Positions 1 to 6,071 are shown, numbered from the stretch's first letter. The stretch: 7,643 bases of DNA from Bacteroidota bacterium (GCA_023429365.1 JAEYVW010000341.1:1-7643); one strand, 5' to 3'. A program made the numbers and translations. The notes: generated by a model from the sequence alone, not told the origin.

Positions 1-53
1 TGGGCAGCTGGATTATTGTTTAAACAACCTTTTAAAATGGCTTCCTCGGTCAT
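1..53 (-). CDS. Partial N-terminus of a probable sigma-70 (ECF-type) RNA polymerase sigma factor
   Basis: An ATG on the minus strand at 51-53 opens a frame that stays open to the window edge and reads MTEEAILKGCLNNNPAAQ or H (the last codon is cut). The pattern of an acidic start, a hydrophobic pair, then GCL.NN..AQ is typical of the first helix of region 2 in ECF sigma factors of Bacteroidota, whose proteins often begin in this way. Only about 18 of an expected 170-200 residues are visible, so the assignment rests on this short stretch. No Shine-Dalgarno sequence or clear -7 box is seen upstream. The gene lies 94 bp downstream of the haem-binding protein gene on the same strand. It could instead be another protein with a similar N-terminus. 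Confidence 0.5.
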   Translation of the reverse strand, partial: MTEEAILKGCLNNNPAA

Positions 54-147
54 AATTGCCGTTTGGTTGTCTGTAATTTAGACAATTTTCCTATACAAAA
101 GCTGCACAGGATGGTAAATTTTCAGGGGTTTGAAGGGGGAACTACGC

Positions 148-633
148 CTAATTTTTCCGAACCAGGCTGTCGATGGGGTATTTGGATTCCATGTCTTTAC
201 GAATGGATTTCGACCAGTTTATCAATTTATCTTTCTCTTCGGCAGTGAGTTTCGCATCCCTGTGTGTCCAGGTGTAAGAGTCGAGGGGCATTGAGCCATC
301 CACCACCAGTTCCTCCACCTCTTCCATTTTATGATACTGGTAGCGGAGTGAGCGGTTAGTGTATTCATCAAAATTCAATTCCGACTTTCCATCGTTGACA
401 TGGTCGGTAAGCCACCAGTCAACCGGCTGGATATAACTGTACCAGGGATACCTGGTATTATTCGAATGGCAGTCGTTGCAGGCTTTCTCAAGTATAAGTT
501 TTACATCGCCGGGCACCGCAAAGGCGTTACCGATGTAATTTGGTTGCGGGCCCTCAGCTTTGTTTCTGGCAGGATGGATAAACTGGATCACCACCAGTAC
601 CACCAGGAGGAAGATCAGAATCTTTTTGAGCAT
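148..633 (-). CDS. Membrane-anchored haem-binding domain protein (CxxCH)
   Basis: The 161-residue protein starts with a Lys-Lys pair and a hydrophobic helix (about residues 3-19) that acts as a membrane anchor or uncleaved signal. The rest is a small extracytoplasmic domain. A single c-type haem attachment motif, CNDCH, lies at residues 52-56, followed by the aromatic segment RYPWYSYIQP (61-70). The later G-S-M-P segment (113-116) and the T-H-R pair near residue 124 fit the haem-binding domain family common in Bacteroidota; Met115 is a candidate second haem ligand. By family knowledge such proteins are thought to bind covalent haem in the periplasm, but no precise role is established. Its start lies 15 bp after the gpmI stop, with an AAGGA-like site before the ATG, so it is probably translated from a gpmI-headed transcript. 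The stop is TAG. Family assignment is good; function is unknown. Confidence 0.85.
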   Translation of the reverse strand: MLKKILIFLLVVLVVIQFIHPARNKAEGPQPNYIGNAFAVPGDVKLILEKACNDCHSNNTRYPWYSYIQPVDWWLTDHVNDGKSELNFDEYTNRSLRYQYHKMEEVEELVVDGSMPLDSYTWTHRDAKLTAEEKDKLINWSKSIRKDMESKYPIDSLVRKN

Positions 634-639
634 GATTTT

Positions 640-644
640 TCCTT
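640..644 (-). promoter_or_regulatory. Shine-Dalgarno-like site for the haem-binding protein gene
   Basis: On the minus strand the sequence AAGGA lies 6 bp before the ATG at 631-633, inside the 15-bp gap after the gpmI stop. It is the only clear Shine-Dalgarno-like site found before a gene in the window. It supports the chosen start and re-initiation from the gpmI transcript. Confidence 0.5.
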
Positions 645-648
645 GAAT

Positions 649-2181
649 TTAAGCTTTATCGATCAAAATCTCACCTGTCATCACCGGCGGAACAGGCAGG
701 CCCATCATCGTGAGAATGGTAGGCGCGATATCAGCCAGTTTGCCGGGTTTCACCGTGCCACGCCATTCATTATCGATAATGAACAGAGGTACTGGATTAA
801 GGGTATGAGCCGTATTGGGTGAACCGTCTTCGTTGATCAGGTAATCTGAATTGCCATGATCTGCTGTCAGGAAAATGGTGTAGCCATGAGCAAGCGCCGT
901 TGTTACCACTTTGCCCACGCATTGGTCAACCGTCTCAGCCGCTTTTATCGCTGCATTCCAGACGCCTGTATGTCCAACCATATCAGCATTGGCGTAATTA
1001 AGACAGATGAAGTCAGCGGTTTGTTTTATCAGCTCGGGGATCAGCGCTTCGGTCATTTCATAAGCGCTCATTTCCGGTTTGAGATCGTAAGTAGCTACTT
1101 TGGGTGAAGGTATCAGTATTCTTATCTCTCCTTCAAAAGGTGTTTCCCGGCCACCACTAAAAAAGAAGGTGACATGCGGGTACTTTTCAGTCTCTGCAAT
1201 TCGGATCTGTTTTAAACCATGTTGCTCGATCACTTCCCCGATTGTATTGCGCAGGTCGTCATTTTCAAAAACTACATTAACCTGGTTGAATGCGGCATCG
1301 TATTGGGTCATGGTGGTATAGTGAAGTGCCAGCTTTTTCATCCCGAATTCAGCCATATCTTTTTGAGTCAGCACTTCAGTGATCTCGCGGCAGCGATCAG
1401 TGCGGAAGTTGAAGCAGATCGCCACATCACCATCCCTGATAGTGGCCACGGGACGGTTGTCTTTATAAGTGATCACGATCGGTTTGATAAACTCGTCTGT
1501 CACATTGTTGGCATAGGAAGCCTCGATCGTTGCCAGGGCATCATAGGAAAAATCACCCATACCATTTACCATCGCGTCATAAGCCAGCTTTATCCGCTCC
1601 CAGCGTTTGTCGCGGTCCATGGCATAATAACGGCCGCTGATGGTCGCGATCTTTCCAACAGTTTTGTCGAGGTGAGATTGCAGTTCTTTTATAAAACCCA
1701 AACCGCTTTTCGGATCACAATCACGGCCGTCGGTAAAAGCGTGTACAAATACTTCTGTAAGACCTTCCGCCTGGCAGATATCGAGTAGGGCTTCGAGGTG
1801 GCGGATATGGGAGTGCACACCGCCGTCGCTTACCAGCCCCAGCAGGTGAAGAGGTTTGTTATTTTGTTTGGCAAACCGGATGGATTTGAGGAGTTGTTCA
1901 TTTTGTGCAAAAGAACCATCGCGAATCGCAACATTGATCCTTTGCAGTTCCTGGTACACGATGCGTCCGGCGCCGAGGTTGAGGTGTCCAACCTCCGAAT
2001 TCCCCATTTGGCCGTTCGGAAGCCCCACAAGTTCCCCACAGGTTACCAGGCTAGTATTGGGATAGGTTGAATATAGTGATTTAGTAAACGGAACGTTAGC
2101 GTGTTGTATAGCGTCGGAGGATGCAACTTTTCCGAGTCCCCACCCGTCCATTATGATCAGAATTACGCGTTTTTTTGGCAT
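649..2181 (-). CDS. gpmI: 2,3-bisphosphoglycerate-independent phosphoglycerate mutase
   Basis: This cytoplasmic enzyme interconverts 3- and 2-phosphoglycerate in lower glycolysis and gluconeogenesis, using two metal ions (usually Mn) and a phosphoserine intermediate. The 510-residue length is standard. The alkaline-phosphatase-like domain is complete. Asp12 lies in IIMDGWG and the catalytic Ser62 in MGNSEVGH. The substrate-binding insert carries His123 (DGGVHSH), Arg153 (TDGRD), Arg184 and Arg190 (SGRYYAMDRD), and Arg260/Arg263 (FRTDR). Lys333 lies in TEKYPH. The second metal cluster has Asp400 and His404 (NADMVGHTG), Asp441-His442 (TADHGN) and His459 (TAHT). The start gives the expected MPKKRVILIIMDGWG beginning; no strong Shine-Dalgarno sequence precedes it. 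It diverges from the DUF4783 gene and probably shares a transcript with the haem-binding protein downstream. There is no sign of damage. Confidence 0.98.
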   Translation of the reverse strand: MPKKRVILIIMDGWGLGKVASSDAIQHANVPFTKSLYSTYPNTSLVTCGELVGLPNGQMGNSEVGHLNLGAGRIVYQELQRINVAIRDGSFAQNEQLLKSIRFAKQNNKPLHLLGLVSDGGVHSHIRHLEALLDICQAEGLTEVFVHAFTDGRDCDPKSGLGFIKELQSHLDKTVGKIATISGRYYAMDRDKRWERIKLAYDAMVNGMGDFSYDALATIEASYANNVTDEFIKPIVITYKDNRPVATIRDGDVAICFNFRTDRCREITEVLTQKDMAEFGMKKLALHYTTMTQYDAAFNQVNVVFENDDLRNTIGEVIEQHGLKQIRIAETEKYPHVTFFFSGGRETPFEGEIRILIPSPKVATYDLKPEMSAYEMTEALIPELIKQTADFICLNYANADMVGHTGVWNAAIKAAETVDQCVGKVVTTALAHGYTIFLTADHGNSDYLINEDGSPNTAHTLNPVPLFIIDNEWRGTVKPGKLADIAPTILTMMGLPVPPVMTGEILIDKA

Positions 2182-2358
2182 TAGTGAAAGGATCGTTTAT
2201 TTTGGTACAAATTCGTTCATTATCAGGTAACAATGCGTTGTAAAATTACATATCCTAAAGCTATTTATGCCCTAAATATATTTAACAACCGGTTTTTACT
2301 ATTTTAGTATTCCGGAGTAATCCGTACGCTATGGCATATTTTTAGTTTTTTAATCCCT
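2182..2358. promoter_or_regulatory. Divergent promoter region between gpmI and the DUF4783 gene
   Basis: This 177-bp spacer is AT-rich and must hold promoters for both directions. Facing gpmI, the minus strand has CGAATTTG at 2208-2215, a 6/8 match to the Bacteroidota -7 box TAnnTTTG, with a TTG 15 bp further upstream. Facing the DUF4783 gene, the plus strand has TATTTTTA at 2337-2344, a 7/8 match, 14 bp before the ATG. No convincing -33 TTTG at the usual spacing supports either. No riboswitch-like structure or operator was recognised. Confidence 0.35.
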
Positions 2359-2766
2359 ATGAAAAAGCAATTAATCATGAAAGTATTAACTACTTCATTT
2401 TTACTGGGTCTTTTGTTAACGCTGTCTTCTGCTGCCCAGTCGGGCAATATAGACGGTGTGATCAGTGCTTTACGCACCGGTAACGCATCCGGACTGGCCA
2501 AATACTTCGATGATAATGTGGAATTATCATTGCCTGTAAAAAGCGATAGCTACAGCAAGGCGCAGGCACAGGTAATCCTGAAAGACTTTTTTGCCAACAA
2601 CGGCGTGAGGGATTTTGACCTCAAACACAAAGGCGAATCGCCCGGTGGTAATTATTGCATTGGCACCCTGCAGACTAAATCTGGTAATTTCAGGGCGCAT
2701 GTGTTTATGAAAACAAAGGGCAATAAAGAAGTGCTGAAAGAGATCAGGTTCCAGTCTATTGAGTAA
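2359..2766 (+). CDS. Secreted DUF4783 family protein (NTF2-like fold likely)
   Basis: The 135-residue protein has a classical signal peptide: Lys-rich start, hydrophobic core (about 9-22) and a likely signal-peptidase I site after SSAA (about residue 26). The mature part of about 110 residues begins GNIDGVISALRTGNASGLAKYFDDNVEL and continues with SYSKAQAQVILKDFF and a C-terminal strand pattern. This is the arrangement of DUF4783 proteins of Bacteroidota, which resemble NTF2-like/SnoaL cone-shaped folds. No catalytic residues stand out and no function is established; ligand binding in the periplasm is only an inference. Two starts are possible, Met1 at 2359 and Met7 at 2377; the first gives the better signal peptide n-region. 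The gene lies directly before nadC, separated by a hairpin terminator. Confidence 0.82.
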   Translation: MKKQLIMKVLTTSFLLGLLLTLSSAAQSGNIDGVISALRTGNASGLAKYFDDNVELSLPVKSDSYSKAQAQVILKDFFANNGVRDFDLKHKGESPGGNYCIGTLQTKSGNFRAHVFMKTKGNKEVLKEIRFQSIE

Positions 2767-2789
2767 GTTGTGATGGAAAATAATAAGCA

Positions 2790-2829
2790 GGAAGCCTTCC
2801 CGTGCAAACAGGAAGGCTTCCGTATTTTT
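2790..2829 (+). terminator. Rho-independent terminator after the DUF4783 gene
   Basis: GGAAGCCTTCC (2790-2800) and GGAAGGCTTCC (2811-2821) are exact reverse complements. They form an 11-bp stem with a 10-nt loop, followed by G and the T-rich run TATTTTT (2823-2829). The hairpin begins 23 bp after the DUF4783 stop. Its tail overlaps the nadC -7 box and its loop holds an in-frame GTG (2802), which is an unlikely nadC start. Confidence 0.8.
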
Positions 2830-2830
2830 G
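2823..2830 (+). promoter_or_regulatory. nadC: Bacteroidota-type -7 promoter element for nadC
   Basis: TATTTTTG is an exact match to the -7 consensus TAnnTTTG. It ends 4 bp before the nadC ATG at 2835, so transcription would begin at or very near the start codon. No TTTG-type -33 element is seen at normal spacing, where the hairpin stem lies instead. The match is good but short, and the T-run also belongs to the terminator. Confidence 0.5.
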
Positions 2831-2834
2831 TGAC

Positions 2835-3698
2835 ATGAGCTTTGATGAACAGTTGCAGCACCTGGTTGAGGAAGCCCTCAAAGAAGATATTGGCGACGGG
2901 GATCATTCCACGCTTTCCTGTATCCCATCAACGGCCAGGGGAAAGGCAGTATTAAAAATAAAAGAGAACGGTATTCTTTCAGGAATGGAAGTCGCCCGCA
3001 AGATTTTTGAATACCGCGATAACGAAGCCGTTTTTACCGCTTTTAAGAAAGACGGTGATAAAATGATCGCCGGCGAGATGGCTTTTGAAGTAGAAGCCTC
3101 GGTGCATACGATCCTGCAATGCGAAAGACTGGTGCTGAATTGCATGCAAAGGATGTGCGGCATTACCACCCTTACCCGTAAGTACACTGACCGGCTCACT
3201 GGATTGAAAACCCGCTTGCTCGATACGCGTAAGACTACTCCAAACTTTCGTTTGCTGGAGAAGAAAGCTGTGGAGATCGGCGGAGGCGTCAATCATCGCT
3301 TTGGCCTTTTTGATATGATCATGCTTAAAGACAATCATATTGACTATTGTGGCGGTATTGAAAAGGCGATAAATAAAGCGCATGACTATGTGATGAACAA
3401 AAAGCCTGGTTTGAAAATAGAGGTGGAGACAAGAAACCTGGATGATGTAAAAGAAGTAGTAGCTGTTGGAAAAGGAAAAGTGTTCCGTATCATGCTCGAT
3501 AATTTCACGCCTGAAGAAATTGAGCAGGCTCTGGCGCTGATCAACGGCGAATTTGAAACAGAAGCCAGTGGCGGCATCAATCTCGACAACCTCGACGAAT
3601 ATGCCCAAACCGGCGTGGATTACGTAAGTGTCGGCGCTCTGATACACCAGGCAAGAAGCCTTGACCTGAGTTTAAAGGCAGTGAAAGTTGATAAATAA
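2835..3698 (+). CDS. nadC: Nicotinate-nucleotide pyrophosphorylase (quinolinate phosphoribosyltransferase, carboxylating)
   Basis: The enzyme converts quinolinate and PRPP to nicotinate mononucleotide, CO2 and PPi, the step that completes the pyridine ring in de novo NAD synthesis; it acts in the cytoplasm, normally as a dimer. From the ATG at 2835 the protein has 287 residues, the usual length. The N-terminal sandwich domain covers about 1-110. The barrel carries CERLVLN (96-102), DTRKTTPNFR (130-139), the GGGVNHR...D.IMLKDNH run (149-168), EVETRNLDD (196-204), LDNFTPEE (221-228), EASGGINLDNL (243-253) and SVGALIHQARSLDLSLK (265-281). A longer frame from GTG at 2802 would begin inside the terminator loop and add 11 residues, so it is rejected. 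The next gene begins 11 bp after the stop, suggesting an operon. No nadA or nadB is in the window. Confidence 0.97.
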   Translation: MSFDEQLQHLVEEALKEDIGDGDHSTLSCIPSTARGKAVLKIKENGILSGMEVARKIFEYRDNEAVFTAFKKDGDKMIAGEMAFEVEASVHTILQCERLVLNCMQRMCGITTLTRKYTDRLTGLKTRLLDTRKTTPNFRLLEKKAVEIGGGVNHRFGLFDMIMLKDNHIDYCGGIEKAINKAHDYVMNKKPGLKIEVETRNLDDVKEVVAVGKGKVFRIMLDNFTPEEIEQALALINGEFETEASGGINLDNLDEYAQTGVDYVSVGALIHQARSLDLSLKAVKVDK

Positions 3699-3709
3699 GT
3701 TTGAATAGT

Positions 3710-4051
3710 ATGTCAAAGAAAAATAAACCAGATACCCGGGGAATTGTGTATAGTACCGATCCCGGTTTCAGATTCGAAGAAGAGCAAAATGATTTCAATA
3801 CTTTACCAGCAGGGGATCAGAAATTGCGGGTGAGGCTCGATTCCAAGCACAGGGCAGGTAAGGTTGTCACGCTGGTAGAGGGTTTTGTAGGTACGGAAGT
3901 CGATCTTGCGGAGTTGGGCAAAAAGTTAAAATCATACTGCGGCACCGGTGGTTCGGCAAAGGATGGAGAGATCATTGTGCAGGGCGATCAGCGGGACAAG
4001 GTGCTGCAATGGCTTTTGAAAAACGGTTATAAACTTTCCAAACGTATATAG
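3710..4051 (+). CDS. SUI1/YciH family translation initiation factor-like protein
   Basis: The 113-residue protein has a charged N-terminal tail (about 1-38) and a complete SUI1 (eIF1-like) domain (about 39-113). Recognisable parts are RVRLDSKHRAGKVVTLVEGF (40-59, basic loop), a DLAELGKKLKSYCGTGGSAK segment (65-84) and EIIVQGDQRDKV..WL...GY (87-107). Family knowledge: eIF1 guards start-codon selection in eukaryotes and archaea, and E. coli YciH can influence initiation fidelity in vitro; its role in Bacteroidota is unclear. The ATG at 3710 is preferred to TTG at 3701 because homologues begin MSKK/MSKKNK-like and the TTG adds only three residues. There is no Shine-Dalgarno sequence. It follows nadC by 11 bp and probably shares its transcript. 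Confidence 0.92.
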   Translation: MSKKNKPDTRGIVYSTDPGFRFEEEQNDFNTLPAGDQKLRVRLDSKHRAGKVVTLVEGFVGTEVDLAELGKKLKSYCGTGGSAKDGEIIVQGDQRDKVLQWLLKNGYKLSKRI

Positions 4052-4063
4052 CTTCTTCAAAGA

Positions 4064-4252
4064 ATGCTCTTACAAATCTTCAACAACCCCTGGGTAATAT
4101 GTGGTGTCGGCATTTTATTTTGCGGAACCGGGGTGTTCCTATTCTTTAAAAATGTGTATGAAGAAGACCGCTCCTTGTTCTGGCCGATAGCCATTATGCT
4201 TATGGGTGTACTTCTCATCACGATGGGTACCGTGAAATATTTCAGGCTTTAA
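4064..4252 (+). CDS. Small two-helix membrane protein, function unknown
   Basis: The 62-residue product has two hydrophobic segments, about residues 8-28 and 38-57, joined by a charged loop (KNVYEEDRS, 29-37). Such a layout predicts a small inner-membrane hairpin protein. I do not recognise a family. Support for it being real comes from context: it starts with ATG 12 bp after the SUI1 stop in the same direction, it fills the space up to the repeat region, and its composition is that of a membrane protein rather than random translation. No Shine-Dalgarno sequence is visible. It may be the last gene of the nadC-SUI1 operon. Confidence 0.65.
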   Translation: MLLQIFNNPWVICGVGILFCGTGVFLFFKNVYEEDRSLFWPIAIMLMGVLLITMGTVKYFRL

Positions 4253-4275
4253 CACTCCGGGCCCTTCATGAAAAT

Positions 4276-4394
4276 CTTTGTGTCCTCCGTGGCCAGGGTT
4301 AAGTCACGAAGAGCACAGAGAAGACACGAAGTACACGGACGTTTAACTGAATTTCTCCGTGTCCATCGTGCAAAACTTCGTGTCCTCCGTGACC
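4276..4394. repeat. CACGAAG-type intergenic repeat with imperfect inverted and direct repeats
   Basis: The arms at 4303-4339 and 4356-4393 are imperfect reverse complements. Both arms, read towards the loop, start GTCACG and end ACACGGA, and they share GAG..CAC-type spacing; the 16-nt loop is 4340-4355. The right-hand motif CTTCGTGTCCTCCGTGACC (4376-4394) recurs as a direct copy with 17/19 identity at 4276-4294. The left arm could thus pair with either copy. Repeats rich in CACGAAG and ACACGAAG words are familiar from spacers of Chitinophagaceae and some other environmental bacteria, usually without a known function. Confidence 0.75.
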
Positions 4395-4484
4395 TATAAA
4401 ACGCACCGAGGATAACTAAAAAATATAAGAGAAAGAAAAGTGAAAAAAAATTGATACGCGCTACCACTAGTAACTATGAAGACC

Positions 4485-4527
4485 AATCCCTAATTCCCAA
4501 TCCCTAATCCCCAATTCCTAACTAACC
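4485..4527. repeat. 14-bp tandem repeat (AATCCCTAATTCCC type) abutting the icd stop
   Basis: Two good units, AATCCCTAATTCCC (4485-4498) and AATCCCTAATCCCC (4499-4512), differ at one position. A third degenerate unit begins AATTCCTAACTAAC (4513-4526). The array reaches the icd stop codon (TAG, read on the minus strand at 4528-4530). A reverse-oriented 10-mer of the same core, ATTAGGGATT, lies at 5990-5999 just upstream of icd. Confidence 0.75.
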
Positions 4528-5979
4528 CTACTGCCCCTGCGACAAACTATAAGCTCTCTTATCTCCCCACATATTCAGCAGTTCCAGCGAGCATATCTTA
4601 AAATCACCACTAAGGCTGACGTAAAGCCCAATAATGTCCTGTTGGTTTAATGGCTGACCGTCGAGACTTTCAAAACGAACGTTGTACTGGTTAACAAGGT
4701 TGGTGAATACTGATCCCGTAGGCCATACCTGTGTGCCACGGTTACTGACGTTGATAATATTAAACTTTACACCGCCATGCCGCTGGCATTTTTTTGCAAT
4801 GACCTCGGGTTGTTCATCACTTTCAATAAACATGTCGACACCTACAATAATTTCCTGCTCCATTTCTTTAGAAACAAGCATCGGGTTTTTCTCAAGTTTG
4901 AATACAGTTTGTACCGCAGGCCTGTTAGGTAACAATTCTTTCGCGTTGAGTTCTGGTTTTTTACCAAAATTGCTGATGATCCGCTCTGCAAACTGTGGTG
5001 TGTTGAGAGCCGTTTTACTCTTATCACCAAAATCACCGGTGCGTACACCTGATTCCAATGTGTACAATAACGCGTTTTCAATTTCAGCGGCGTTTTGCAT
5101 ATAACCCAGGTGCCGAAGCATCGCGATACCGCTCAACAACAGGGCGGTGGGGTTGGCAATATTTTTACCTGCAATATCCGGTGCAGTTCCATGTACTGCT
5201 TCGAAGATGCAGATATGGTCGCCAATATTTGCCGAAGGTGCGAAACCAAGTCCGCCTACCAGCCCGGCGCAAAGATCCGACACGATATCGCCTTGCAGGT
5301 TGGTCAGTACCACCACATCAAATTTGTCGGGCTGGATCACCAGTTTCATACAGAGATCATCCACGATAACATCATCTGCTTTCAACTCAGGATAGTCCTT
5401 TGCCACTTCGTAGAAGCATTCCAGGAAAAGACCATCCGTGATCTTCATGATGTTGGCCTTGTGACCGCAGGTAATACGACGTGCATTTTTTTGCCGCGCC
5501 ATTTCAAAAGCATACCGGATCACCTGCAGGCTGCCTGGACGTGTGATAAAGCGGCGGCTGAGGGCCACGTCATGTGTGAGCATATGCTCGATACCGCCAT
5601 AAGTATCTTCAATATTTTCCCTTACCACTGTGATATCGATGGGTATGCCTGCTTTACTGAAAACAGTATCTACACCATGCAGGGTTTGGAATACCCTTTT
5701 GTTGGCGTAGGTGTTCCAGGTCTTTCTTGCGGTTACATTTACACTCTTTACACCTTTACCCTTAGGAGTTTCCATGGGTCCTTTAAACAGGATACCCAGG
5801 TTTTCGATGGTGGCTTTCGCCTCGGGTGTCATCCCGTTGGAAAAACCTTTGTCGAAAACCCATTTGCCCATATCAACAAATTCATATTCGAGGGGAGTTT
5901 TATTGGCTTTAAATATGTCCAGCACGGCGTCCATGATCTCGGGACCGATACCATCACCTTTGGCTACAGCTATCTTCAT
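4528..5979 (-). CDS. icd: Isocitrate dehydrogenase, two-domain type; cofactor motif suggests NAD
   Basis: The enzyme oxidatively decarboxylates isocitrate to 2-oxoglutarate in the TCA cycle. The 483-residue protein has the usual catalytic domain (about 1-340) plus a C-terminal extension (about 350-483) like that of the Thermus thermophilus and rickettsial enzymes. Substrate residues known from E. coli are all present: Ser79-x-Asn81-xxx-Arg85, Arg95, Arg120, Tyr127, Lys174, Asp207/208, Asp231 and Asp235. The cofactor loop reads HGTAPDIAGKNIANP (263-277). Asp268-Ile269 sits where the NADP-dependent E. coli enzyme has Lys-Tyr, and Asp-Ile at this place is typical of NAD-using relatives. Automated annotation would probably call it NADP-dependent. 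The start gives the standard MKIAVAKGDGIGPEI opening. The stop codon adjoins a 14-bp tandem repeat, so the extreme C-terminus may have been altered by it. It diverges from apaG. Confidence 0.96.
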   Translation of the reverse strand: MKIAVAKGDGIGPEIMDAVLDIFKANKTPLEYEFVDMGKWVFDKGFSNGMTPEAKATIENLGILFKGPMETPKGKGVKSVNVTARKTWNTYANKRVFQTLHGVDTVFSKAGIPIDITVVRENIEDTYGGIEHMLTHDVALSRRFITRPGSLQVIRYAFEMARQKNARRITCGHKANIMKITDGLFLECFYEVAKDYPELKADDVIVDDLCMKLVIQPDKFDVVVLTNLQGDIVSDLCAGLVGGLGFAPSANIGDHICIFEAVHGTAPDIAGKNIANPTALLLSGIAMLRHLGYMQNAAEIENALLYTLESGVRTGDFGDKSKTALNTPQFAERIISNFGKKPELNAKELLPNRPAVQTVFKLEKNPMLVSKEMEQEIIVGVDMFIESDEQPEVIAKKCQRHGGVKFNIINVSNRGTQVWPTGSVFTNLVNQYNVRFESLDGQPLNQQDIIGLYVSLSGDFKICSLELLNMWGDKRAYSLSQGQ

Positions 5980-6011
5980 ATTGGAGATTATTAGGGATTG
6001 ATTTGAAGGCG

Positions 6012-6019
6012 CAAATTTA
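6012..6019 (-). promoter_or_regulatory. icd: Bacteroidota-type -7 promoter element for icd
   Basis: The minus strand reads TAAATTTG, an exact TAnnTTTG match, 32 bp before the icd ATG. A TTTG on the same strand at 6044-6047 could be the -33 element, although the 24-bp gap is longer than the roughly 20 bp expected. The resulting leader of about 25 nt would contain the AATCCCTAAT word at 5990-5999. Confidence 0.55.
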
Positions 6020-6071
6020 CGCCGTTGGCACTAAAAACAGGCACAAATAACGACTCGTCGGGCTTTTTCGT

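Larger units (their letters stand above)
4253..4527. other. Non-coding, repeat-built spacer between two convergent genes
   Basis: This 275-bp stretch holds no credible gene. It is made of three parts: a CACGAAG/CTTCGTG repeat block with an imperfect inverted repeat (4276-4394), an A- and purine-rich tract (about 4409-4452), and a 14-bp tandem repeat (4485-4527). No simple stem plus T-run terminator is seen for either flanking gene; the large inverted repeat may serve that purpose. Confidence 0.8.

Noticed and set aside
1219..1788. A 189-codon plus-strand frame within gpmI
   Set aside because: Antisense shadow of the gpmI substrate-binding domain; no recognisable protein features.
2802..2834. 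An upstream in-frame GTG start for nadC
   Set aside because: It lies in the loop of the terminator hairpin and before the -7 box, and would add 11 residues not expected in the family.
2979..3647. A 222-codon minus-strand frame opposite nadC
   Set aside because: Antisense to all the conserved motifs of nadC, with no domain signature or promoter of its own.
4253..4300. GGGCCC and TTCATGAA palindromes considered as a terminator for the membrane protein gene
   Set aside because: The pairings are short self-palindromes with no loop and no following T-run, so they do not make a convincing intrinsic terminator.
4249..4467. A 72-codon minus-strand frame with a hydrophobic start in the spacer
   Set aside because: Most of it translates the CACGAAG repeat block and the purine-rich tract; the apparent hydrophobic N-terminus comes from the A-rich strand read in reverse. 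It also overlaps the 3' end of the small membrane protein gene.
4485..4527. Tandem repeats considered as a CRISPR array or telomere-like sequence
   Set aside because: The units are only 14 bp, directly adjoining with no spacers, and there are no cas genes. The G/C-rich strand resembles telomeric words only superficially, inside an ordinary chromosomal context.
5095..5994. A 299-codon plus-strand frame lying opposite icd
   Set aside because: It is wholly antisense to a complete, well-conserved icd gene and its translation resembles no family; it is a by-product of icd codon use.
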